64,000 bases of DNA from assembly GCA_006538405.1 (NCBI GenBank), contig BJKQ01000010.1, positions 372,001 through 436,000 on the forward strand, given 5' to 3'. The translations under genes were made by a program, and so were the position numbers. Shown here piece by piece: positions 46,301 through 57,752 of the stretch. The stretch comes from Hansfordia pulvinata. Its lineage: Eukaryota > Ascomycota > Sordariomycetes > Xylariales. The notes under the pieces were generated by a model. That model was not told where the DNA came from. It did not search any database and saw only the letters and a program-made list of their open reading frames with translations. The first letter of the stretch is position 1. Each line of letters opens with the position of its first letter.

Positions 46301-47014
46301 GGTCGTAGACTATGGTCTGCCACGCCTCGTCTTTGACGACGAGTACAAGGCACCTTTGGCCAATGCGGAGGAGGACCCAGGACACACAGCCTGACGAACT
46401 ACACAGGGGAGCTTCACAAACGAGGGAAGAGAAGGATAAGACGAGAGCGAGAGCGCAGAGACACGGATAGACACGTCATACTCGTTACGCAGAGTAGCAT
46501 ACATGAACACTTCAAATCGCAGATAGAACAGAATAAAATAGACAAAAGCTTAGAGAGCATATTGGTCAGGCCCGAAAGTGAGGCCCGGTGGCAGAATTGG
46601 GCCAAGGCAATCAAAATTCTTGACTGCTGGCTGCCCGCCGATCTGCTCATGTTCAGTCTTGGCTGATGTGCCCGGCATCGAGGCCCATGTTGACCTGGCG
46701 CCCTCTTTCGACGAGTGTCGAGTTGGGTTCCGGTCTGGGTCCCCAACAATAGCGCCTCCGGCCCCATTGTAATTTGTGGCAAACAACACGGGGTAGTCTA
46801 TGCGGCTGATCAAATCCCGGACCACGGTCTGCACTGGTTCTAGTTCACGATTGCTCTATAGGTCTATCATGCGGTCAACGAGTTGATAGAAGACGCTGTA
46901 GAAACGCCACGAATTCGACGTTGTCAACTGCGCTAACACCCTCGCGAGTTCTCTCCGTCCTCCTCCTCCCCGACCCCATCGCACGTCGAGGTCGCGCAGG
47001 GCTTCCGGGCCTAA
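46301..47014. other. Intergenic, convergent 3' ends
   Basis: This region lies between the two secreted protein genes. No coding sequence was supported. Confidence 0.5.
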
Positions 47015-47397
47015 CTAGTCGATCAGGAACCCCTTGTGGTGCTTCTCCCCGTCCGAGCAGACGTACAGGTCCAGGTGCTTCATGCACGGCCCGCACTTCT
47101 GCCGGTAGCAGACGCTGTCTTCGAACTTCTCGTCCTTGTCGCAGTAGATTTTCCGGCACTCCTCGAGTCCCTTCCACGGCGGGTTGACCCGCGGGGATAT
47201 CCTGCTGGGAGAGTTGTTTCCCGCAACGGCAGCTCTCTGTGATTTTCGGTCAGACTCCATACTCCATGGAGAGCGCTGCGGCCATGGGCGAGACTCCGCA
47301 GACTTACCTTGGCCAGCTTGCCTTCGCCGCTGAGGGCCAGAGCCCCGGGAGTCATGGCCGTGGCAGTTAGAAGAGCAGCGAGTGTAGGGATCTTCAT
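47015..47397 (-). CDS. Small secreted cysteine-rich protein
   Basis: Two exons: 47397-47308 and 47236-47015, with a GTAAGT donor and CACAG acceptor. The product is 103 residues; an in-frame ATG at 47406 would add three. The first exon is almost entirely a signal peptide (MKIPTLAALLTATAMTPGALA). The mature protein has six cysteines in the order ECRK, YCDK, VCYR, KCGPC and VCSD, enough for three disulfides. It is rich in Lys, Asp and Glu, and ends in HHKGFLID. Size, secretion and cysteine pattern match effector-like or antimicrobial fungal proteins, but no named family was recognised. A GAT microsatellite lies just before the start. Confidence 0.75.
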
Positions 47398-47427
47398 GAT
47401 GGGCAAGGCTTTTGGAGTGGTTGCAAC

Positions 47428-47452
47428 GATGATGATGATGATGATGATGATA
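47428..47452. repeat. GAT trinucleotide microsatellite
   Basis: About eight GAT units about 30 bases upstream of the start of the cysteine-rich secreted protein, so probably in its promoter or 5' leader. Confidence 0.85.
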
Positions 47453-47850
47453 TTGGGGGAGTGATTTTTGTCCTTGGAGATCGGGATGGGCCAGCTTTAT
47501 AGACGTCCAGCAACACCGAAGGGACACCAGAGATGATTGAGCCAGCGCCTGCCTGCCTATGCCCTGCCGAATCTCAAGAACGCTGCTGTCCGGGCTGTCC
47601 GGGCTGATCTGGCTCGACGGGCTGTGTGGCCGCCACCACGCTGAGCAGACCCATTCATTAATAGAAAAGGAATCAAATATATTCGGCCCTTAAAGTTTAA
47701 ACTGGTCCCCGGCCGAAGAGTAATGAACAGAGCAATGCTGAGTGGCGGCCCCGCCGGCACAGCCCGTTACGTTGGATAAAGCTCGGAGCTTGCCGCATAG
47801 CATACAGCGCGGGCAGCAGCGCTCAGTTTGAAGCTGTCGACGCCAGAAAA

Positions 47851-48335
47851 TCATTCGTGGCGTGCATGGACCCACGCTGTTGTGAGCAATGACTAACAAG
47901 AAACCCGCAGTTGCCACTCTGCCCCCGAGACTGAGATCTAGATAGCCCAAAGGGCTGAACGGGGCATTCGTGGCGCGTCAGAGCTCACCAAGTCAGGGAT
48001 CATGCCGTGTAAGAAGCCCGCAATCGCCACTGTTTCCTCAAAACAGATATCTCAGTAGCTTGAGCGGACGGGATTTCCTCTTCTAGCTTCACCTTGAATA
48101 ATTATCAAGGAGTCGAAGCCAAGAGTTGTTCGTGGCGTGTCTAGATCCACCAGGTTGTGAGTAGAGGCTTACAAGAAACCTGCAGTTGCCACTCTGTCCC
48201 CAAGACTGAAATCTCAATAGCCCAAGCGGCCTAACGAGCTATTCGTGGCGCGTCCGTCCAGGCCCACGATGTTGTGAATAATGTTCTAGAAGAAACCCGC
48301 AATTGCCACTGTCTTCTCGGAACCGAGGTGAAAGA
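47851..48335. repeat. Degenerate tandem array, two-part unit repeated twice
   Basis: Four segments each begin near TTCGTGGCGYGT (about 47853, 47966, 48128 and 48241) and contain GAAACCYGCARTTGCCACT or a close variant. Segments 1 and 3 are the same length (about 113 bases) and most alike, sharing a GACTGARATCTMRATAGCCCAA tail. Segments 2 and 4 share a second version with GCAATYGCCACTGT. The pattern is therefore an A-B-A-B array with a period of about 275 bases. It is non-coding as far as can be seen. Confidence 0.75.
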
Positions 48336-49878
48336 GTGCGTTGTTACTCGGGCAAGCATGATTTTGCCTCCGGAGCCCGAGGCTGACGGTGGATCCCGAG
48401 CCCGCTTTCCTAATAGCTAATCAGAACCCGACCGAGCTGGCTCGGGTTTCCGAAGCCCAGCCGGTGATGGCCTCCCGGTGAATGTCAAGGTCCAAGACGT
48501 CGTTGTCGGTGCCCCCTTGCGTTGCTTACGTGCTCTGCGCGCCTCGCCTACGCGCGTGTCCTGCCTGCTTACGCTTAGGTACGGGCAAGTGTGAAGTGGC
48601 GAAAAGGCAGGTGAACATTTCAGGTTCCGAGTGTCAGAGACTCAGAGGCTGCAATTACATTACTCTTCTCGGAAGCATATAAAGGTGCTAGTTCACCCGG
48701 CTAACAGAAAAGTGGGCTTCAGTTGACTGCCATTCTACGAGTAGTGCCGCTGCTTCAGCTCGTAGCTCGAACACCGACTATCGCCTCCCGTATGAGACCC
48801 TCACGTGTACCTTATTATAGGGAGAACCCCGACGCGGACAGAGACCAAGTTACCTACCTATACCTAGGTGGTCTTGTTGCCGCTCACTAAGGAAACCCAA
48901 AACCGGAGCCCGAGCGTTGCGCTTTGGCTCGTCAGCAGTTGGCAGTTGCTAAGCTGCGCCGTTGCTAACGCGGGGACATGGACGCGGATCAAGTCCGAGA
49001 GATGGCCGGCGGCCTACCCAACGCAGCAAGGCGTACGTCCACTTGGCCAAAGAGCTTCGGAGACTGACCATGGAGAAAGAGGGTTGATGGGCCGCGGCTA
49101 CGAGCAGATGGAAGGCCGAAGCGAGGTTACCGTTGTTGAGCAGGCGGCAGTCTCAAACGGTGGCCGGCCTTTGGGTAGAGCATAGCGTCGGGCAAGTGAT
49201 ACCTTAACAGAGCCCGCCCCTTCGAGCCACACGGCGGCGGCCTTTACATGGACTTGGCCCCTGTCGTGCGTCTGTCCGCGCCAGCACGGTGTCGCCCACC
49301 AGGGCTTTCACGGTTGAACGAGAGCATCCAACGGCACGGTACCTTTAGTATTCATGCGGCAGGCGAGGTCTTTGCCGGGTGCCCTACGCGTACATGCCAG
49401 ATACCTGGTAGGAGGTACCCTGGATGACGGGCTACTACCTCCAGCCCGACATGTACATACATGGACTCGCGGTTAGGTATACTCGGCTGTACCGGACAGC
49501 GACGTCCACTGATGCTGGGCCGCGCCACGTCACCGCGGGGCAGTACGAGCTGGAATAAATACTCGTACCTGATGTCGACACCGCGAGTCATGTCACGTCA
49601 CGTCAGTCTCGTCACGTCGCGGCGGGCAAACGACTGGAGGTAGGTAAGGTAGGTACATAGGTAAGTAATAGCAGCTGCAGCTTCACTGTACGAGTAAGTA
49701 GGTGCCGCCATTGGATCTGCCCGACCTCGTCGTCGCCCAGATCCCCGCTTCATCTCCTCGCCCTCACCATTGTGCTGCACCTTCTCACCTCACCCACCCA
49801 CCCACTCCCGTTTCGCTTGCCGCCGCCGCTGCCGCCGCCCCCGCCGTCTTTCAGTCGAGGCACCTCCCAGCAGCAACC

Positions 49879-51489
49879 ATGGCCGACGACCCGGCCGACC
49901 CCGACCAGCCGTACTACGACCTCGGCTCCTACCGCCGGGACATCGCCTGCGCGTCCCCCGCCGCCGCCACCTGGTTCAACCGCGGGCTCGTCTGGTGCTA
50001 CGGCTTCAACCACGACGAGGCCGCCCGCTGCTTCGAGCGCGCCGCCGCCGCCGACCCGGACTGCGCCATGGCCCACTGGGGCCTGGCCTACGCCCTCGGC
50101 CCCAACTACAACAAGCCGTGGGACGCCTTCGACGACGACGAGCTGCACGCCACCGTCCGCCGCACCCGCGCCGCCGTCGACCGCGCCCGCGCCTGCGCCG
50201 AAAGCCCCCGCGCCCGCCCCGTCGAGCAGGCCCTCGTCGCCGCCCTCTCCCATCGCTACCCCGACGACCGCCCCGCCCCGGACTGCTCCGTCTGGAACCG
50301 CGCCTACGCCGACGCCATGGCCGCCGCCTACGCCGCCGCCCCCGCCGACCCCGACGTCGCCGCCCTCTACGCCGACGCCCTCATGAACCTCGCCCCCTGG
50401 CAGCTGTGGGACCAGGCCACCGGCGCCCCCAACCCCGACGCCCCGACCCTCGAGGCCAAGTCCGTCCTCGAGGCCGCCCTGGCCCAGAACGCCGGCGCCG
50501 ACGCCGCCCCGGGCCGCGCCGGCGCCAGCTCTGGCTCTGGCTACTCCCACCCGGGGCTGCTGCACCTCTACATCCACCTGATGGAGATGTCGGCGCACCC
50601 CGAGGCCGCCCTGCCCGCCGCCAACGCCCTGCGCGGCCTGGTCCCGGACGCCGGCCACCTCGAGCACATGCCGACGCACATCGACGTGCTGGTCGGCGAC
50701 TACGAGCGCGGCGTCCGCTCCAACGGCGACGCCGTCGCCGCCGACGACCGCTTCCTGGCCCGCGAGGGCCCCCTCAACTTCTACACCCTCTACCGCGTCC
50801 ACGACATGCACTTCCGCGTCTACTGCGCCATGTTCGCGGGCCAGTCGGGACCCGCCCTCGAGGCCGCGGGCCGCCTCGACCGCGAGCTGACCGACGACCT
50901 GCTGCGCGTCCGCTCCCCGCCCATGGCCGACTGGCTCGAGGGGTTCGCCGCCATGCGCCTGCACGCCCTGGTCCGCTTCGGCCGCTGGGCCGACATCCTC
51001 GCCCTGCCCTTCCCCGCCGACCCGTCGCTGCGCTGCGCCACCGTGCCCATGCTGCACTACGCGCGGGGCGTGGCGCTGGCCGTCACCGCCGGCGCTGCCG
51101 CCCCCGCCGGGGACGACGAGGCCCTGCTGCTGGCCCGCGCGGAGGCGGAGCGCCAGGCGTTCCGGGCCGCGGCGCGCCTGGTCCCGGCCTCCCGCACCGT
51201 CTTCAACAACAAGGTCGTCGACATTCTGCGCGTGGCCGAGGCCGTGCTGGACGGCGAGGTCGCGTACCGCAGCAGCGGCGGCGGCGGCGGCGGGGGCCCG
51301 GAGGCGGCCTTCGCCCACCTGCGCGAGGCCGCGGCGCGCTACGCGGCGCTGCCGTACGACGAGCCGTGGGGGTGGATGCAGCCGCCCGCGCACGCGCTGG
51401 GCGCGCTGCTGCTGGAGAGCGGGCGCGCCGCCGAGGCCCTCGCCGTGTACGCCGGCGATCTGGGCATTGAGGAGCAGCAGGCCGTAGGC

Positions 51490-51523
<34 letters not shown>

Positions 51524-51711
51524 CGCGGTGCCTCCAGCACCCGGGCAACGTCTGGGCCCTGCACGGGTACCACGAGTGCCTGGAGCGGCTGGGCTGCGAG
51601 GCCGAGGCGCGCGCTGTCGAGCCCCGCCTGCGCGAGGCGCTCGCCCGGGCCGACGTGCCGATCCGGTCGTCTTGCTTCTGCCGGCGGTCTGCGGGGGTGG
51701 GGGCGGGGTGA
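49879..51711 (+). CDS. TPR-repeat protein of a bacterial-like family
   Basis: A single exon of 610 residues. The start at 49879 (MADDPADPDQPYYDLGSY) has a good CAACCATGG context. The N-terminal block WFNRGLVWCYGFNHDEAARCFERAAAADP and the following AMAHWGLAYALGPNYNKPW are characteristic of a tetratricopeptide family found widely in bacteria and in fungi. The central HLEHMPTHIDVLVGDY is another family signature. The C-terminal third has further helical TPR-like units. A poly-Gly run (about residue 475) and a poly-Thr run (ACG repeats at 51490-51522) interrupt it. TPR proteins act as interaction scaffolds; no specific role is known to me. GC content is extreme, and the opposite strand is also open, which is a shadow. 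Confidence 0.8.
51490..51522. repeat. ACG trinucleotide run in coding sequence
   Basis: Eleven ACG units encode poly-threonine within the TPR protein. Confidence 0.9.
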
Positions 51712-51946
51712 GGGGAGGGGGAAAGAGGGAGGAATCTGTTTCTGCCCTCGTTGATGAATTTATGATTGTCTGAGCTGGTGTTTAGGTGCCCGGGATGAAC
51801 TATGGGGTGAATTGGCAAGCGATTAGCGATAGACAGCGAGGGGCGCGATTTCGATGACACTTGGGGGCAGTCCGCCATTCAAAAATTCATGATCGTTTCA
51901 TTTCATTTCATTACGATAAATTACATCCTATACACGCACAACCCCC

Positions 51947-52736
51947 TCAAATGCCAATGGCCTTGGCCAGCTCCTCGCCCAGCTTCTTGCCGCTGTTGGG
52001 GTTCTGGCCGGTGATGAAGCGGCCGCCGTCCTGGACGACGACCTTCTCGGCCCAGGGCTCGGCGGCCTTGGCGTAGGTGGCGCCGCGCTCGCGGATGCGG
52101 TCCTCGAGCATGAAGGGCATGGCGGAGGACAGCTGGACCTGGTCCTCCTCGACGTTGCTGAAGCCCGTGACCTCCTTGCCCTTGATGAGGTGCTCGCCGG
52201 TGCTGGGGAGGACGACGTCGGTGAAGACGACGGGGCCGTGGCAGACGGCGGACACGGGCTTGCCGGCGGCGACGAACTCGGCGATGAGGGCCTGGGAGTC
52301 GGCGTCGGAGACCAGGTCGAACATGGGGCCGTGGCCGCCCGGGTAGAAGAGGGCGGCGAACTCGGCGGCGCGCCCGCGGAAGGAGGACAGCTTCTCGGTC
52401 TGCTCCCACAGGTGGGCCTTGGACTTGTGGAACTCGACCGACGACGGGTCGGCCTTGAACATCTCGACCGAGCCCTGGTCCAGCGGCGCCGCGCCGCCCT
52501 TGGGCGAGGCCACGACCACCTCGGCGCCCCTGCCGGTCAGGACGTCGTAGGGGTGGGCGAACTCGGGCTGCGGCGGGGGTGAGACTGGTTAGTGGGGGAG
52601 GGGTTCAAAGCAGGTATAGTCGTGCTGGGGGCTTGAGGAGAGGTGGGGGGAGTAGTCTCACCAGGTACCAGCCGGTGGGCTTGCCGTTGGTCATCTGCGA
52701 GGCAGAGGTGAGGACGACGAGGATCTTGGGAGCCAT
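51947..52736 (-). CDS. Hsp31-like DJ-1/PfpI family protein
   Basis: Two exons (52736-52662 and 52567-51947) give 231 residues. The start MAPKILVVLTSA is typical of the family. Catalytic positions match Hsp31-type enzymes: Glu27 in PEFAHPY, Cys134 and His135 in AVCHGP. The YPGGHGPMFDL block before it is the Hsp31 signature. Relatives are glutathione-independent glyoxalases that convert methylglyoxal to lactate, and stress chaperones. The second exon reads without a break to a C-terminus of ELAKAIGI. It is convergent with the TPR gene, 235 bases apart. The order of exons and the phase-0 intron are well supported. Confidence 0.92.
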
Positions 52737-55253
52737 GGCGAAGAAGGAGAAAAAAAAAGTGAGGTGGAGCTATGTGTTGTGGGTGGTGGGAGCGATGGAT
52801 CAAGAGTCGGGGTGTCAGAGTGTGACGAGGGTTTGGGATATCAAGGGAGCTTTCAGGTCACGCAGACTACAGTCGGGCAACGTCGCAGCAGCTCCCTCTT
52901 TATACATACCTACCTACCTTACACACTTACATATCTGATGAGCTCACCTCCGCCCACGCATGATTGAAGCCGCCGCCGCCGCCGATCGGTGCTTCTCCAC
53001 GTGGGCTGCTCTATTTGCCCCCCAGTGCCCCCCTTTGATGTCATGCACAAGCGGGCGCCCGCCTCCCGCTCTCCAAAGTGGGACAGCAAGGTTCGTCCGT
53101 CTGGCGGCGCCGGACATAAGCCAGAGAGACGCGTTGTGCGTTGTGCGTTGTGCGCGCCTAGAGGCTCCTCTGCGGGGGGAGAGAGCATTAATAATCTGCC
53201 ACTCCCCAGCCATCAGCAGCCCATCCACGTCATGAATACCGCTTGCGAGGGAATGAGAATTGATGATGCATGTACGAGTATGTCTATCTGGTAGGTACTT
53301 ACCCAAAGGCTCCGCCTGCCCGGCCGGCGCTCTTCCTTTACTCGTGCGCTGCCACGCTATACGGACTGGACCGCTCACCCGAATCAGTAAATGCCAGAGA
53401 ACATTAGCCCCGTGCCTGTGGCGCCACCAATACCTGACCTGAACCGCCCAATAATACTCGTCTGCGTAACTCAGACCGCCCCTCCTTGTTGTGCCCCTCC
53501 TTGTTGTGCCCCCCCCCCCCCGGCCGGCCCGCCCCGGTTATCTGCTAAACACGGTAGCTCGTAAGCGGCAGCCCTTTTGAGGCTCTCGCGACGTTCGCAC
53601 GTCCCCGGGAGACTGGAGATTTAGGGACAGGACAGAGGGGACCGGCCGGCTGGATATATAAGCCCCGGCCGTCGGCGCCTCGCTCTGCAAGACTGCTGCT
53701 GCTGCAAGCCGGGGCGGGGGCGGAGAGACCCGAGGCAGCTTACAAAGTGCGCGACCCCTTGTTCGTGGCCTCGGAGCTGCCTTTTCCTTTCGAGCGGGGC
53801 GGCTTCTGGAAATGCTGCGTGCCCTCTGTGAGGCAGCTCAGTACGGTCGGCTCGGTGGTGGATCCGGTCGGTGGGCTGCCACCGGGCGAGTGGCCCGGAC
53901 CAGCACAGCCGTGACTGGGACTACCCCAGAGCAAGAATTCAGGACTCCAGAGGTAGGCGAGAGCTGTCGGTATCTTCGGCCAGCCGGCCGTAGCCAGTGA
54001 CGGTTGCGGGTGCGTATCGCGGAAAGGCCGTCTGCCCAACCCGCATGGGGGAAGCAACGGAAGGACGCGACTGTATGTAAGTCAGGTTCAGTGACAAACA
54101 ATATACTCGCGACTTTCGACCTAAATGACCACCATGAGCTGTCGTCGGCATCTTCCTCCACAGGAACACAAACCCGCAGCAAAGAAGTGGCCACCGAGCA
54201 GGCCAGTGGCTGTCTCGGTCCCTGACGATCACACCCATTGCCGGCTCGTAGGACGCCGAGCAAATCAACACCCGACTGCGTTGCGGCCTGGCGTATGCGG
54301 CCACAAGGCTGCGCTCCTTCGGCGGCCGGCCGGCGGTGGCCCAAAGAGGCAGCACTCGACCGGCGCCGACTCGGACCGTGGGCCGATCGCGCGCGCCTGG
54401 CTTTCCCCCCAGATGACTGGCGTCCGTGCCTGGGTCGAAGGGGAGCAGCTCACCGAAGCATCCATTTCTTACAGGGCGTGCCTCTGCAGCCTTGTTGTCT
54501 TTTCTATCAGCAACGGCGCCGCATCCCGTGAACCTCAGGCCACGCGGCCTCCGCGCCGCGGCGGATAGGTCAACAGGAGGATCGCATGCCATCTGCCAGG
54601 CCCTCTGGCATCTTCGCAGACTCACCGAGCGTCCTCCAAGAGCTCGGGGACGACGACCAAAAAAGACATTCTGCATGGCGTGCCCCTCGACACCTACGCT
54701 GCACACATCTGGGACGAGAGGCTCGCAATGGCACAAGCCACGCTGCCGACAGCGTCGTCCGTCGCGCTCGGCGCGAAGGAACGCTGCAGCTCGAAGGACG
54801 TCATCGGGCAAGACAGTTGGTGTGATCCGCTGTCTATCCGGGGGAGTCATTGTCCTGACAACATGCGGTGGCTCAGTATGGTCGAGTTGAGACCTGCGAT
54901 TAATCTCACAGGCATCCTGAGGCCAAGCGGACAGCCCTGCCAAGCTCGGGACTAACAATGGCGGCCTGGGAGCCCATCGTGGCTTCGATACGTCCGCAGG
55001 ACTGCAGATGTCTCTGGCGATGAGGTTGGCTTGCCACACCAGCTGGCTATAAACACAGCATCCCCGTCGCAAGTGGGGGGGCATAATCTGGACTCTCGTC
55101 ACGACGCTTCACTCCTTAGCATCGATACAGCCCGTAGCCGGTCTACAGCACGCCGCTCTTTGACTCGTTTTCTCTTCAACGTCACATTCATTCCAGCAAG
55201 TCGGTGAATTAATCCCCATTCAACGCAAACTTCAACAACCCACCACTGCAAAA
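52737..55253. other. Intergenic region between Hsp31-like and AA9 genes
   Basis: Divergent promoters of about 2.5 kb. The ORF at 53939-55102 (-) is Arg/Pro-rich with no features and is rejected. A TATATAAG element at 53653-53660 has no supported gene after it. A TACGAGTA motif lies at 53273-53280 and a C run near 53511-53521. Confidence 0.5.
53653..53660 (+). promoter_or_regulatory. TATA-like element without a clear gene
   Basis: TATATAAG in a GC-rich setting, with only a 62-codon ORF (53812-54000) in the following 500 bases. It could mark a non-coding transcript or be chance. Confidence 0.3.
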
Positions 55254-56356
55254 ATGCACGCCTTCTGGACGGCGACCCTCCTGGCCACCACGGCTCTGGG
55301 CCACTGTAAGCCTCACAACCCCTTCCACCCTCTCGACTCGACCCATCCGACGAGGCTCAACTGATCAACCCCCCCTCCCGCGCCGCAGACAATATCGCGG
55401 GGATCACGCGGGGCGGCGACCGCGAGTCGCGCCCCAGCAGGTACACGCGGCAGACCAACTTCCTGGCGTCGGGGGGCAACGACGTGCCGATGGGCAAGCT
55501 GTGGGAGGCGGGCAGCAGCAAGGAGGATCGGGACCGGCTGGCCTGCGATGAGCACAGTGGCGACGGCGACGACGACGATGATGGGCTGTCGGTGCTCGAG
55601 GTCCGCGCCGGCGACACGTTCACGATGCAGGTGCGGGACCGCGCGGCGCGGTTCGGCAACCTGGGCCACGAGGGCTACATCACGTACCACCTGGCGCGGG
55701 TGCCGCCGGGCGAGGATATCCGGGGCTTCAAGGCGACGGGGGAGGACTGGTTCAAGGTGCGTTTTTCGTTCTTATCCCTGCCCAGTGCAATTATCCACCC
55801 CCCCCCCCGCGCTCTTACCGTTTAGCTGACATATTCTTCGACACAGATCTACGAAGAGCCCGGGTTCTGGTGCGACATTGGCGACAGCGACCAGCAGCCG
55901 GGCCGGGGCCACTACCGGTTCGCGAGCAAGGACGCGACCGAGGTGGCCGTGACGATCCCGCGGTGCGTCGGCGACGGCGAGTACCTGCTGCGGGCGGAGC
56001 ACCTGGCGCTGCACCAGGCGTGGGACCGCGACAACTTCCTGCCGCAGTTCTTCGTGTCGTGCTCGCAGATCCGGGTCAAGGGGATGAGTAATGGCGGTGG
56101 TGGCGGCGGCGGGCAGGGGGAGGAGAAGAGGGCGAGGGAGGTGGACTTCAAGGGCGAGCGCATCCGCCTGCCGAGCGACGAGGGCGACAAGAGCTGGGAC
56201 ATCTTCCACAAGTCCGGGGACTCGTACCCGCACGCCGGGATGAGGCCGATCCAGTGCGAAGGCGAGGGCGAGGGCGAGGGCCGGAACGGGGCTATCAAAT
56301 GGGAGCCGACGAGCCAGAAGGGGCCCGACTATGCGCACTGCAAGCCCAAGTCGTAG
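55254..56356 (+). CDS. AA9-type lytic polysaccharide monooxygenase (atypical)
   Basis: Three exons: 55254-55305, 55389-55756 and 55847-56356; 309 residues. The signal peptide MHAFWTATLLATTALG leaves a mature protein starting HYNI, so His17 becomes the N-terminal copper ligand. A second histidine lies in LGHEGYITYHLARV. The AA9 core follows: VTIPRCVGDGEYLLRAEHLA, then LHQAW and PQFFVSCSQIRV. AA9 enzymes oxidatively cleave cellulose and related glucans outside the cell. Here the axial tyrosine of the usual QFY motif is phenylalanine (QFF). There is also an acidic GDGDDDDD insert and a C-terminal extension of about 90 residues, without a cellulose-binding module, rich in Lys, Asp and Glu. Activity on cellulose is uncertain. 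Confidence 0.8.
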
Positions 56357-57752
56357 ATGTCGCGAGCATCATGGGCCGAGTTCTGGATGCCTCTGGTGAT
56401 CCCGGGCTTCTCTCTCTCTTGCGAGGACTGTTGTGGGTGGGTGCGTGGGTGGATGCCCAGCTTATTGTGACATTCTGATACGTGTACGTACGGTTTCTGG
56501 TTGAGCATACGCCGAGTTTGGGAATCTTGTCTTCTTCTGATTACCAGCACTCTGGCCGGTTGAGTCGGATAATGTCCGTCGTCTACAGCTAAGACAGATA
56601 GTCAATTCCACGACACCAGCCCGTTCTATGTTTTCATGGCTCGGCGGCATTGGGCCATACAGAGACACAGACTCCCCCCTTCGCAACGAGGCCCAGGAAC
56701 AGCCCAGTACGCAGTCTAGCGTAACCGTACGCATGCAGGGCTTCGGGCAGGGTGACGATGGCTTGGGAGTTGGGGCGTAGTTGGCTCCGGGTTGGCCCAG
56801 CTGACTAGAATCTGTCGGGAACGCACTCGTGTACCGGTCTGCCCACTCTTCTCTCACCTGGCTGGCTGATCCATGATGAGTACAACCCCGATGACAGCCA
56901 CGCAGACCACAACGTCATGGCCGGAGGAAAAGCTACGCCGCGGGGACGGGCGGCGCCGCAGCACGGTCAGCGGCGATGGGGCCCAGCACGCATCGGGAAG
57001 GGGCCCCCAGTTCAGGGTTCACGTCACTGTCGTCACTGTGTGTAACAGACGGGCCCGCGAGCCGCGCTGGTTCGTTACCAAAGCGGCCTCCTTCTCTCGC
57101 TCCAAGCCTGGAGGTGTCACCTCGCCACGCTCAGCGGCAGTCCAGCGGCAGTCCAGCGGCAGCCCAGCGGCACACCAGCTGCAGACCAGCTGCCGTCCCC
57201 CGCAAACCTGCAGGGAACCAAGCTCCGGGGACCCGCCACTAGCCGGAGACACGTCCAGGTGCCAGTGGAGGGCATCGAGCCGGGGCTTCAGGGCGCGCTC
57301 CAGCGGGCTGTCTTCCATGGGCGACCCTCAGCGCCCACCTGGTCCAGGCCCTCCACCAGCCCCGCCTTATCTCGATCTGGCCGCCCGCCACTACGAGTAC
57401 CGACCGACTTGGATCCTAGCGGAGGCCGGCCGAGGAGCATTGCTCCCGCTTGCACGACGTCGTCCGGCCACTGACCGCGGTGGCATCGGATGACATCACG
57501 ACACGCCTGCCCGGCCCGGCTGGGCCTCCCTCGATGCCACTTTCACACGCCAGGACTGCCTGCCATTCACGCCCGACCTGATTCGCCTTCTCCTCTTTCA
57601 CTTGGTTAGGTCCCATCCATACCTACATATACGCCACGCCCCTCCACACCTCATTCTGGTCTCTCAAGCTGCTGCCATCACCACCACCCCAACCTACACC
57701 ACCCAACCAAAAGAATCCCCAAGTTCCATCACCACAAACACCAAACATCACC
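56357..57752. other. Intergenic region
   Basis: About 1.4 kb between the AA9 and LEA-like genes. It holds an 11-base minisatellite (57132-57194) and a TACGAGTA motif at 57392-57399. The 206-codon ORF at 56873-57493 reads through the minisatellite and has no family features. No supported gene. Confidence 0.5.
57132..57194. repeat. 11-base minisatellite
   Basis: Five to six tandem copies of a CCAGCGGCAGT-like unit; the later copies change to CCAGCTGCAGA. Confidence 0.85.

Larger units (their letters stand above)
47398..49878. other. Intergenic region with tandem repeats
   Basis: Divergent promoters of about 2.5 kb containing a GAT microsatellite, a degenerate tandem array (47851-48335) and a TATA-like CATATAAAGG near 48676 that has no supported gene after it. 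TACGAGTA-type motifs lie at 48736, 49560 and 49689. Confidence 0.55.

Noticed and set aside
49750..51573. 607-codon ORF on the minus strand opposite the TPR gene
   Set aside because: It is a shadow of an extremely GC-rich gene; the product is low-complexity Gly/Val/Arg and has no motifs, while the plus strand shows clear TPR family signatures.
53939..55102. 387-codon ORF on the minus strand
   Set aside because: Arg/Pro/Cys-rich, no domain, no signal peptide, and no promoter context; typical of chance ORFs in GC-rich intergenic DNA.
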